A stretch of DNA of 64,000 bases. Origin: Thermoproteus sp. GTDB lineage: Archaea > Thermoproteota > Thermoprotei > Thermoproteales > Thermoproteaceae. Below the pieces are notes generated by a model, which was not told where the DNA came from, ran no database searches, and saw nothing but the letters and a program-made list of their open reading frames with translations. This document shows positions 5,923-13,965 of the stretch, piece after piece; within the stretch, counting starts at the first letter, position 1, and every line of letters begins with the position of its first letter. The stretch is from contig JAWARJ010000001.1 of the NCBI GenBank assembly GCA_038893495.1, positions 868,001 to 932,000 on the forward strand, written 5' to 3'. Both the position numbers and the translations under genes were made by a program.

Positions 5923-6554
5923 GAAACATCTGTTGTCTGCCCGCCAGGCCTGGCTCCGGGCTGGCGGGCAATTACGTCCCAGGCGTGGGCCCCCCAGGGG
6001 GCCACACGGCGCCCTGGGGACTCCGGTTCCCGGAGACGCCTGGGACGTGGCGCAAATGGGGACCTAGTTCGCTCCACCTCCCTCCTTTTCCACCTCCCTT
6101 GAGGCGCTAAAGGTTGCGGTATGGTGACTTCTGTAAGCAACTCGTCCCTCAAGAGCGCCTCCAAGGCCCCATATCCGCCAAACTCGCCGTGGCCCGTCCA
6201 GCGGTCTAGAAAGTAGTGGATAAGCTCCCTATGTTCTCTATATGTCCTCAAGGCGCCTCTATACCACCTCCATCCCCGCACGCCACGTCCCGGCATCAAG
6301 GCGCTGAGGGAGTCCCTCATTGCTTTGTCGTATTCGTCATAATCGGGAGGCACGGCGCCGCGTAGCGCTGTGAGGGCAAGCGCCTTCTCCAATAGGTCCG
6401 GGATGGGGGGATCCGCAACTACGTACTCGCCGTCTTCTGTTATACAGACGTCTGTGGCGTAGTTGCGATATACTATAACGCCCCTCTTAATTAAGGCGCA
6501 TCTATCCAACAACGACCTCTCGGTCTTGGCCAAAAGCGCGCCGGCAAGCGACAT
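5919..6554 (-). CDS. Last gene of the ParA-like operon, unknown function
   Basis: The ATG at 6554 directly follows the ParA-like stop (TAGATG). Residues 1-145 look like a normal folded protein (SLAGALLAKTERSLLDRC, GEYVVADPPIPDLLEKALAL, YREHRELIHYFLDRWTGHGE). The last about 65 residues are Pro/Arg/Gly-rich low complexity (PFAPRPRRLREPESPGRR, ARQPGARPGGQTTDVS), because the frame runs through a GC-rich element built of inverted repeats (5939-6048). The true protein may once have ended earlier, with the tail created by insertion of that element. No family recognised. Confidence 0.6.
   Translation of the reverse strand: MSLAGALLAKTERSLLDRCALIKRGVIVYRNYATDVCITEDGEYVVADPPIPDLLEKALALTALRGAVPPDYDEYDKAMRDSLSALMPGRGVRGWRWYRGALRTYREHRELIHYFLDRWTGHGEFGGYGALEALLRDELLTEVTIPQPLAPQGRWKRREVERTRSPFAPRPRRLREPESPGRRVAPWGAHAWDVIARQPGARPGGQTTDVS
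5939..6048. other. GC-rich multi-hairpin element
   Basis: GCCCGCCAG (5939-5947) pairs with CTGGCGGGC (5961-5969) across 13 bases. Next, ACGTCCCAGGCG (5974-5985) pairs perfectly with CGCCTGGGACGT (6037-6048). The second stem encloses two further hairpins: one around 5988-6003 (GGCCCC with GGGGCC) and CTCCG/CGGAG at 6021-6035. The result is a branched fold, stable enough for a hyperthermophile RNA and much richer in GC than the flanks. It lies inside the 3' end of the ParA operon. It could be a structured RNA, an mRNA 3' protective or termination structure, or an inserted miniature element. I could not match it to a known RNA family. Confidence 0.55.
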
Positions 6555-7259
6555 CTATTTTTCTTTAATCCACTGGACTAACATAGAGATAGCCTTTTTG
6601 TTTTTCTTCTCGCCGATTACAGCCCGATATATCTTCTCCGCCGAGTAGTCTGACGGCATTTTGACTCTAGTGAGGTAGGCGTTGACCATTTTTATTCCAG
6701 GCGCCTTTTCGTCCTCTTTTTCAAGCATATTTGCTACCACCAATGAGGCATATCTCATATATCTACTATATATCTGCATTTTAATATCAGCAATTTTTGT
6801 TATTATTCGTCTATCTGCAACGAAGTACATTAACGCCTTCAATTTACGTTGCAACGCCTCAAGCCAAGTTAGCTGCATGGCCTTGGGCGTGTCGACTATT
6901 ACAGTGTCCACCGGTAGCCTCTCTTCGACTATCGCGTCGGGAAGCGCCGAAAGGGCCTCGAAAAGGGCCTCGAAGAGCTCGGCGTCGCCTATCTTGCCAG
7001 CCTGATACAACATGGCTGCCTCGTAGCCAGGCAAGACGTAGAGGTTTGGCTTTACCTTATGCACGTATACGTCCCTCCCATAATGGCCGGCGAGCCACCC
7101 TGGCCTTTTGGGGACGCTGAATAGGGAAGATAGATCTGCTTTCTCCCAATCGGCGTCTACGACTAAGACCCTCTCCTTCTCGAAGGCGGTGGCTATGGCT
7201 AGTGTAGTCTTACCGACGCCGCCGTCGACTGAATAAACTACGGCGAATTTAGTCCTCAT
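6555..7259 (-). CDS. ParA/MinD-like P-loop ATPase lacking the signature lysine
   Basis: This 234-residue protein has the deviant Walker A region VDGGVGKTTL (residues 11-20), a Walker A' strand VLVVDADW (D35, D37) and a Walker B strand TVIVDTP (D123), in the order and spacing of the ParA/MinD/Get3 class. The normal signature lysine (KGGVGKT) is Asp12 here. In ParA proteins that lysine contacts the nucleotide of the partner subunit, so the ATPase cycle may differ. It overlaps the upstream gene by 11 bases and abuts the downstream gene, so it belongs to a five-gene operon. Roles in DNA segregation or positioning of a complex are inferred from the family only; no ParB is recognised. Confidence 0.8.
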   Translation of the reverse strand: MRTKFAVVYSVDGGVGKTTLAIATAFEKERVLVVDADWEKADLSSLFSVPKRPGWLAGHYGRDVYVHKVKPNLYVLPGYEAAMLYQAGKIGDAELFEALFEALSALPDAIVEERLPVDTVIVDTPKAMQLTWLEALQRKLKALMYFVADRRIITKIADIKMQIYSRYMRYASLVVANMLEKEDEKAPGIKMVNAYLTRVKMPSDYSAEKIYRAVIGEKKNKKAISMLVQWIKEK

Positions 7260-7602
7260 AGAATATTCTATCGAGGGCGTTGCTCCTATACGCCGCCATG
7301 TAGGCCTCGGCGAATTCCGCTATCCTGTCCGCGGCGTCTCGCAACTGCCCCTCTGAAGCCAAGACGAGTATCGAAGATCTACGCCACGAGACGCGAGCCA
7401 CCACTGGGGGGCTCTTCGATATCGTTATTGTTAGGCTCTCGTCGTAGGGGTTCACCGCCGCCTTGTATCGAGAGATGTCTAGATACTCCACTACGGCCCT
7501 ATTGAGGCGGAGCTCGCCGCCTCTATACTTCAAAGTGGCCCTGTAGCGCCCAGCTCCGACTCGTTTGAAGATAACCTCAATATCGCCAAATCTATACCTC
7601 AT
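7249..7602 (-). CDS. Small protein of the ParA-like operon
   Basis: The 117-residue product overlaps both neighbours by 11 bases (ATG of each gene inside the end of the previous one). The N-terminal 60 residues alternate like a beta sheet (IEVIFKRVGAGRYRATLKYRGG), and the C-terminus is an amphipathic helix (GQLRDAADRIAEFAEAYMAAY). It might be the partner that docks on the ParA-like ATPase, by analogy with the small adaptor proteins of ParA systems. That is a guess from position; no family recognised. Confidence 0.65.
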   Translation of the reverse strand: MRYRFGDIEVIFKRVGAGRYRATLKYRGGELRLNRAVVEYLDISRYKAAVNPYDESLTITISKSPPVVARVSWRRSSILVLASEGQLRDAADRIAEFAEAYMAAYRSNALDRIFYED

Positions 7603-8305
7603 ATCTATTTAGGAGGTCTAAAAGCTCCCTCTTGAAGTCGGGGTTCGCCAGTCCTCTTATCACTCTCGCTACAATAATTCTGTCCTCTTCGTCTAGTTGC
7701 GCTATACTTATTCGGATAGGTCTTGTCTTCTGCCTTCTAGCGAGCAGCGCGCCGGCCAAGATGTCTATATCTACTCTCGTTTTCTCCTCCCGTCTGTCCT
7801 CGCACATGCCGCATATACAACGTAAAGAGTCGGCGGAGCCGAAACTCCTCACGTCGAGGTACTTTGCAACTACGGACCTCACCGCGCGGGCTAGAGGTAG
7901 ATCGTCATATTTCAACTCTGCCAGTTCCGGACAGATGTACATCTTGACGAAGCCGTCGTTGAGAGTTAGGCCGAGATCCCTCAACACGATTGCAATAGCC
8001 GTGAAGGGGTATTGGGGGTCGTCCTCCAGCTCTATGTAGAGCACCTTAAGGTCCGGATACAGATCCGCCAACGCCTCGTGGAGCTTGGCTGATAGGATGT
8101 AGCGGACGCCTCCCTTCTTGAAGGAAAATAGCGGGAGCGGACTGATGCCGCCATATATAGAGGACGTCAAGTAGAGCAGTTTGTCCTCTAGGACGCTGGG
8201 CACTACTTCTGGGTAGGGGTCGAGCAATATGGCCCCAGAGGCCTTTAACTTCTCGATCAACACGTGTATCTGCCCAACGCCCAGGAGGTCCGCCTTCACG
8301 CCCAT
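7592..8305 (-). CDS. Unknown 237-residue protein of the ParA-like operon
   Basis: The ATG lies within the end of the upstream gene (10-base overlap ATGGGCGTGA). The protein begins with helices and hydrophobic strands, has YIELEDDPQYPFTAIAIVLRDLG in the middle, and a compact Cys motif CICGMC around residues 165-170 that could bind metal. It ends with a charged helical tail (ALLARRQKTRPIRISIAQLD, RELLDLLNRYEV). I recognise no family; conservation of the tight overlaps suggests its product acts with the ParA-like ATPase. Confidence 0.65.
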   Translation of the reverse strand: MGVKADLLGVGQIHVLIEKLKASGAILLDPYPEVVPSVLEDKLLYLTSSIYGGISPLPLFSFKKGGVRYILSAKLHEALADLYPDLKVLYIELEDDPQYPFTAIAIVLRDLGLTLNDGFVKMYICPELAELKYDDLPLARAVRSVVAKYLDVRSFGSADSLRCICGMCEDRREEKTRVDIDILAGALLARRQKTRPIRISIAQLDEEDRIIVARVIRGLANPDFKRELLDLLNRYEV

Positions 8306-8856
8306 ATTTCTACTCCAATTTCGCTACATCGAGGAACTATGTCGACTAGTATCCTGGACATAAAGGGCTTCCACGCCGTCCTATACGGCTCACGTTCAGC
8401 TACCTTGTCCACAAGGGAAAGCCACTGGCCGGCGTAGGGCCCGTCGACCTTGAGGCCATATGCGGCGTAGGCTACTAGATTCGATGCGGCACCCCTGACG
8501 GCTCTCTGCCTAATCCTCTCGTCATATACCAACCTATAGGCATATTCGGCACCCCACTCCACTAAGAACTTAACACAACCGTTATACCTAATGGAATCTA
8601 TACGCAGAGCGCTTTTGGGTGAACAAGGCGGCCGTATAGACCGCGGCGTCCTGAGGACATCTATAGACCGACTTAACATCCTGGTGAAAGCCCTACATGC
8701 CTTACTCCTCAAATCGGGCCCCGGCGTGTCTGAAAGCGCCCTCAAGACCCAACTATTTGCTATCTTCAGGAGCGCCACTGGCGCATAGGGCTCTCTATCT
8801 AGGGCGAACAAGGCGTGGACGACATCAGCCAGCCTATATATCGAGAGGTGTTCCAC
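8296..8856 (-). CDS. First gene of the ParA-like operon, unknown
   Basis: The GTG start at 8856 is preceded on the minus strand by TGCTTTTAAATGG about 25 nt upstream, a good TATA box for a leaderless operon mRNA. The 186-residue protein is helical and basic (LADVVHALFALDREPYAPVALL, CRAFTRMLSRSIDVLRTPR) with three scattered Cys and no recognised motif. Its stop overlaps the next gene. It is the promoter-proximal member of five co-directional, overlapping genes. Confidence 0.6.
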   Translation of the reverse strand: MEHLSIYRLADVVHALFALDREPYAPVALLKIANSWVLRALSDTPGPDLRSKACRAFTRMLSRSIDVLRTPRSIRPPCSPKSALRIDSIRYNGCVKFLVEWGAEYAYRLVYDERIRQRAVRGAASNLVAYAAYGLKVDGPYAGQWLSLVDKVAEREPYRTAWKPFMSRILVDIVPRCSEIGVEIWA

Positions 8857-8996
8857 GTTTTATGCCACCATTTAAAAGCACCTTAGGTAGGAACCAGCTC
8901 ACCGTTATGGATGAACCATACAAATTATTATAACTAATCTATAAATTATTACTGTTATATGGAGAAATTATTTGATTAAATGATACTATAACTAAA

Positions 8997-9140
8997 ATGA
9001 ACTTAGATAAATATATAAGAAACATAGTGACCGCTACAGTTCACATAGATCGCGTTGAAGAGTCGATTGGGGATACATGGAATAAATCACGCCAAGGGCT
9101 TTACGTCTGCCGTCTATGTATAGAGTTGTGCAAAGTATAA
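8997..9140 (+). CDS. Possible 47-residue small protein
   Basis: An ATG at 8997 opens a frame of 47 codons ending at TAA 9138-9140. The product begins MNLDKYIRNIVTATVHIDRV and ends with a Cys-rich tail (YVCRLCIELCKV). It lies in the AT-rich gap 8857-9162 where nothing else is coding, with TTTGATTAAATG about 25 nt upstream. Its end overlaps the TATA box of the next gene, so expression is uncertain. Confidence 0.3.
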   Translation: MNLDKYIRNIVTATVHIDRVEESIGDTWNKSRQGLYVCRLCIELCKV

Positions 9141-9162
9141 AAAGAGGATTCCGTTAAGTCGC

Positions 9163-9570
9163 ATGAAGACGATAGTCGTCGCCTACGACGGTTCTCAATA
9201 CGCCAAAAAGGCTTTAGAGGTTGCCAAGACTATCGCCGAGAAGTTCGGGTCTAAAGTATACATAGTGCATGTTGTCGACACGGCTGTGTTGTCGCTGTCC
9301 GAGGCCTTCTCCACACCTACAGTAGTGAAAAGCTTGAGGGAGGGGGGCGAGAGAGCGCTTAGAGAGGCCCTTGCCGTGATCCCAAACGCCGAGACGAAGC
9401 TGTTGGAGGGGGATCCGGCCTACGAGATCGCCAAATTCGCCAGAGACGTAAAGGCGGATTTAGTGGTAGTTGGAAGCAGAGGCCTTTCGACTATTAGGAA
9501 GTCCCTATTGGGTAGCGTGGCGGGCAGGCTAGTACAGGAGAGCGACGTAAGCGTATTGGTGGTTAAATAG
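9163..9570 (+). CDS. Universal stress protein, ATP-binding type
   Basis: The 135 residues form a single UspA domain: MKTIVVAYDGSQYAKKAL at the start, then VYIVHVVDTAV, and the nucleotide-binding motif VVGSRGLSTIRKSLLGSVA, which fits the G-x2-G-x9-G(S/T) pattern of ATP-binding Usp proteins. The length matches the family. AAGTATAAAAAGAG lies about 28 nt before the ATG, so the mRNA has almost no leader. Usp proteins are linked to stress survival; the ligand here is inferred from the motif. Confidence 0.88.
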   Translation: MKTIVVAYDGSQYAKKALEVAKTIAEKFGSKVYIVHVVDTAVLSLSEAFSTPTVVKSLREGGERALREALAVIPNAETKLLEGDPAYEIAKFARDVKADLVVVGSRGLSTIRKSLLGSVAGRLVQESDVSVLVVK

Positions 9571-9607
9571 CGTCAAATCTTTTTATAGGACGTCTCTTCT
9601 GGACGCC

Positions 9608-10282
9608 ATGAATAAAAACGGCATAATAGTGCTGGCGGCCGCGTTCTTAATCACCGTGGCCGTCTTGGTGTTCGCCGTGGGGCCCTATAAACGAGGACCT
9701 GTCTATAAGCCCTATTGGGAACAGATAAACATTACCGATTTGGCGCTACAGGGGGAGAAAATAGGCGTGGTGGTCTACAGAGGCAACGGGGGCTGGGCGA
9801 TATTTGGATACCAGGACAACATCAATATGACCCAGAGGGGACAACTGCTTTCAGTCTTGAAACAATTGATATTAGAAGCGGAGAGACAGGGCTACACAGT
9901 GGTGTTAGCGCCCTGGGGCGTCGACAACAAGACCGACGCTGTATTGAGCGCACTTTATAGCGGCGTCCTGACCCCGCAAGAATATCTAGCTGGCGCCAAT
10001 ACCACCGCGCCGATAAATCGCAGTGCAATACAAAACGCCGAGAACTACGCCTTGATGTTAGAGAGAGAGCTTGGCTCCTATACGGCATATCCTGGGATCT
10101 CCCAGACGCCCACTACGCCTCCTATAATCTACGCGTATTTGGTGTGGAGGGGATGTTCCTACCCGGTCTACGAGCCCTTTGAGCCCCTGAGGGACTCTAA
10201 CTACACCAGTTGGGCCTATTGGGTACAAAACGCAATAGTGAACCTCCCCACTTTAGTGGGGCAACCAGGTTGTAGCGATTAA
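9608..10282 (+). CDS. Membrane-anchored extracellular protein with sequons
   Basis: The 224-residue protein starts with a hydrophobic anchor (IIVLAAAFLITVAVLVFAV) and continues outside the membrane. At least six N-glycosylation sequons are present (NIT, NMT, NKT, NTT, NRS, NYT). The centre (GEKIGVVVYRG, LLSVLKQLILEAERQGYTVVLAP) alternates strands and helices like a thioredoxin-type fold, but there is no CxxC active site; the two Cys are near the C-terminus and could form a disulfide. CTTTTTATAGG lies about 25 nt upstream of the ATG. No family recognised. Confidence 0.7.
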   Translation: MNKNGIIVLAAAFLITVAVLVFAVGPYKRGPVYKPYWEQINITDLALQGEKIGVVVYRGNGGWAIFGYQDNINMTQRGQLLSVLKQLILEAERQGYTVVLAPWGVDNKTDAVLSALYSGVLTPQEYLAGANTTAPINRSAIQNAENYALMLERELGSYTAYPGISQTPTTPPIIYAYLVWRGCSYPVYEPFEPLRDSNYTSWAYWVQNAIVNLPTLVGQPGCSD

Positions 10283-10337
10283 GGCCGGGAGCGACGACAG
10301 AAGCCCAATTTCTATAAAATCCCTCTACTGATCTGAT

Positions 10338-11428
<1,091 letters not shown>

Positions 11429-11450
11429 GGGGCGTGGGGACCTAAAGGGC

Positions 11451-12746
11451 CTATGGCTCCAGCCTATATCTATCCCGAGGATACAACACGGCCTCCCTCA
11501 CGTTCTCTAGACCCAACAGCGCCATCAAGAGCCTATTGAAACCCATGCCGAAGCCGGCATGAGGAGGCATGCCCCAGTCGAAGACCGATAGATGGCTCTC
11601 AAAGGCCGAAGGGTCCAGCCCCCTTGCCCTCATTTCGGCTTCTAGATCTTCCCGCCTATGTATCCTCGTGGCGCCCGATACAATTTCTATGCCGTTTAGA
11701 ATTAAATCGTAGGACTCCGTCTTCTTGGGCTCATCTTCTCTACGCTTAGTATAGAACGGACGGAGTTGCGCCGGGAAGTTCACGATGAAGTATAGAGGCC
11801 CGTAGAATTTAGTCAAAGCTTTTTGCATATCTACAGTGAAGTCGTCGCCCCACTTGATATCGTACCCCAGAGATCTGAGCTTATCCACAGCCTCGTCGTA
11901 ATCGACGCGAGGTATATGCCCCACTTCCTCCAGGGTTGGTTTTATTCCTACCCTCTCCAGTTTCTCGCGTCTGGCCTTAATTGTAGACGCGATAGAGCGC
12001 ATGACCTCCTCCAGTAGGTCCATTATGTCGTTATAGTCCATAAAGGCCCCCTCGCCATCTATAGATATGAACTCGTTGAGGTGGTAGTCGGTATTGTGCT
12101 TCTCCGCCCTATATGCCGGAGCTATCTCGAATACCCTCTCCAAAGACGCCGTAAGTTGTTCCTTATATAGCTGGGGGCTCTGGGCGAGGTAGGCAACCCT
12201 TTCGAAGTAGAGAACAGTGAAGAGCTCGGCGCCGCCCTCAGTGCTGGTCGCGATTATTTTAGGCGTGAAGACCTCGACGAATTTATGCCTATAGAGGGTC
12301 TCCCGCACGGCCTTTAACACCTCAGAGGCGGTGGTGAAGATGGCGAGATTTCTAGGACTCTTCAGGTCAACCGCTCTGTATTTCAGCCTAGTTGGGAGGT
12401 CCGAAGTGCCGCCCCACAAGTCTACAGGCAGAGGCTTAGATTTAGCCAAGACCCATAGCTCTGTGGGGAACACCTCCACTCCAGCCTTGGCTATTCTGCT
12501 GACCTCGACGACCCCCCTAACCGCAATTACGTCCTCCTTATTCAAACTAGAGACTCTAGAGAGTACATCCTCGGGCGTCCTCCCGCTCTTAAAGGTCAAC
12601 TGGACGAAGCCCTCGCGGTCCCTCAAAACTACGAATTTCACCCTGCCCAAATCCCTCACGTCCCAGACCCAACCAGCTAATACGACCTCCCTCCCGCTTA
12701 ATTCTGGAGTGATTTCAGAAGTGAAGTGAGTCTTTCTCGGCACCAC
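11451..12746 (-). CDS. aspS: Aspartyl-tRNA synthetase, archaeal type
   Basis: The 431-residue class II synthetase has an N-terminal OB-fold anticodon-binding domain (LAGWVWDVRDLGRVKFVVLRD), then the catalytic core with motif 2 around RVFEIAPAYRAEKHNTDYHL and motif 3 GMGFNRLLMALL near the end, closing with LYPRDRYRLEP. It lacks the bacterial GAD insertion. It charges tRNA-Asp; archaeal AspRS may also charge tRNA-Asn, and nothing here decides that. It is convergent to pcm, with 22 bases between the stops. Confidence 0.95.
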   Translation of the reverse strand: MVPRKTHFTSEITPELSGREVVLAGWVWDVRDLGRVKFVVLRDREGFVQLTFKSGRTPEDVLSRVSSLNKEDVIAVRGVVEVSRIAKAGVEVFPTELWVLAKSKPLPVDLWGGTSDLPTRLKYRAVDLKSPRNLAIFTTASEVLKAVRETLYRHKFVEVFTPKIIATSTEGGAELFTVLYFERVAYLAQSPQLYKEQLTASLERVFEIAPAYRAEKHNTDYHLNEFISIDGEGAFMDYNDIMDLLEEVMRSIASTIKARREKLERVGIKPTLEEVGHIPRVDYDEAVDKLRSLGYDIKWGDDFTVDMQKALTKFYGPLYFIVNFPAQLRPFYTKRREDEPKKTESYDLILNGIEIVSGATRIHRREDLEAEMRARGLDPSAFESHLSVFDWGMPPHAGFGMGFNRLLMALLGLENVREAVLYPRDRYRLEP

Positions 12747-12828
12747 GAAACTCCAACTTTAAGCGTATATAGCCTTTTCCCTCTCCCCCACAAGAGACAC
12801 TATAAAATTGGATATTTACATAAAAAGT

Positions 12829-13347
12829 TTAGATTCTAACCTCTCTCTCTTTAATGACATCAATTTTTATTGTAGATCCAACCACCCTATTTAGAATTTC
12901 TTGCAACTTCTCAGGCCTTACGGGCAGTCGTCTAAGCTCCCTCGACGGTATTTTGACCACAGTCTCGCTGGTGCCATCAGGCAACCAAGACGTCGATATT
13001 GTTAGTAATCTAGCTGGCGAGACTAACTGAGCTATCATCTCGTTGGCGCTACCTTTCTCCACAATCTTTACATTTCTCCCCAGGAGGGAGGTAAGGTCCT
13101 TCTCCAATTGTGTCTGTGCACCTTTAGGCAACCTCTTGTATCCTCTAAGCACGACTACCACAAAGGCGTCGGTCTCGTAGGCCCTTATATATTCTATATC
13201 GTCTAGATTATATTTCCTCTCTAATTTCATCAACGCGTCGACAACGTCGACGTCAAGCCAGCCGTATTCGCCGCTATCTATCAGCCCTTGGCACTTAGGG
13301 CACAACACCCTAGTCCTAATACAGAAGTCGCAAAACGGCTTCTTCAT
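12829..13347 (-). CDS. Zinc-finger RNA-binding protein (KH/NusA-like), predicted
   Basis: I chose the ATG at 13347 because TTTAAATATC lies about 27 nt upstream. The product (172 residues) begins with a Cys4 finger (CDFC and CPKC) and then alternates strands and helices. It includes a segment ending GRNVKIVEKGSANEMIAQLV and SPARLLTISTSWLPDG that resembles the KH-like half of archaeal NusA-type proteins. It sits beside uL24 and a beta-CASP nuclease, which fits a role in RNA or ribosome metabolism. The KH call is by eye. Confidence 0.65.
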   Translation of the reverse strand: MKKPFCDFCIRTRVLCPKCQGLIDSGEYGWLDVDVVDALMKLERKYNLDDIEYIRAYETDAFVVVVLRGYKRLPKGAQTQLEKDLTSLLGRNVKIVEKGSANEMIAQLVSPARLLTISTSWLPDGTSETVVKIPSRELRRLPVRPEKLQEILNRVVGSTIKIDVIKEREVRI

Positions 13348-13392
13348 CAATCGCCTTGTTCGTTATGATATTTAAATTCTTAGCAACGCGGT

Positions 13393-13770
13393 CTAAGAGG
13401 CGGCGGCCTTCCTCCTCCTATCTATTACCTCTTGCCTTCTCTTGTCGGAGGTATCCAGATTTGTAATCATGACTTTACTCGGATGTATGGGATAGTAGAC
13501 AGTCTCGCCCCTACTGTTGGTCCTAGTGGCGTTCTCTACATATATACGGACTCTCTTCAAGTCGACCCTCACGACCTTGCCCGTAACTCCCTTGAAGTCG
13601 CCCCTCATGATCATGACGGTATCGCCTACTCTTATCGGGAGCCTCGTGACGCCTAACTTCCTCCTTAGATCAGGCGCCAATTTGGCTGTAAGCAACTTCC
13701 GCCGTAGGTGCAACGGAGCTTCAAATAGGGCCTTCCTCTGCTTCCTCGGTTGCTTACTTGCGACTTGCAT
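13393..13770 (-). CDS. rpl24: Ribosomal protein uL24
   Basis: The 125-residue protein has the archaeal uL24 N-terminal extension ([20 protein letters not shown]), the KOW motif region [20 protein letters not shown], and the basic end [18 protein letters not shown]. It binds 23S rRNA early in large-subunit assembly. Here it is outside the usual S10/spc cluster, following a small coiled-coil gene on the same strand and followed by the zinc-finger protein gene. Confidence 0.95.
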   Translation of the reverse strand: MQVASKQPRKQRKALFEAPLHLRRKLLTAKLAPDLRRKLGVTRLPIRVGDTVMIMRGDFKGVTGKVVRVDLKRVRIYVENATRTNSRGETVYYPIHPSKVMITNLDTSDKRRQEVIDRRRKAAAS

Positions 13771-13789
13771 CGCACACCACTAAAAGGCG

Positions 13790-13933
13790 TTATTTAAGCA
13801 TTTTCAGCCTCTCCGAAGCCTTCTGGAGCTCGGACGTCGCGTCGTCTAGAGCTCTCGCGACCCTTTTAATATCACCTAGAAGTCTGTCTATTTTCTGAGG
13901 CAATTCGTCTAGCGCCTTGCGGGTGCGCTCCAT
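13790..13933 (-). CDS. Small coiled-coil protein, 47 residues
   Basis: An ATG at 13933 opens a 47-codon frame ending at 13790, immediately upstream of uL24 on the same strand. The product is almost entirely an amphipathic charged helix (MERTRKALDELPQKIDRLLG, then IKRVARALDDATSELQKA) with heptad spacing of Leu/Ile/Val. It fills what otherwise would be a gap and shares the divergent promoter region with the beta-CASP gene. AATAAAAATCC precedes the ATG by about 20 nt. Codon use matches its neighbours. Function unknown. Confidence 0.6.
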   Translation of the reverse strand: MERTRKALDELPQKIDRLLGDIKRVARALDDATSELQKASERLKMLK

Positions 13934-13965
13934 GCGGATTTTTATTGGTAATAAAAATTTGGCGT

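Noticed and set aside
5939-6048. Identification of the GC-rich element as SRP RNA or RNase P RNA
   Set aside because: The conserved sequence blocks of those RNAs are not present; only self-complementarity is seen.
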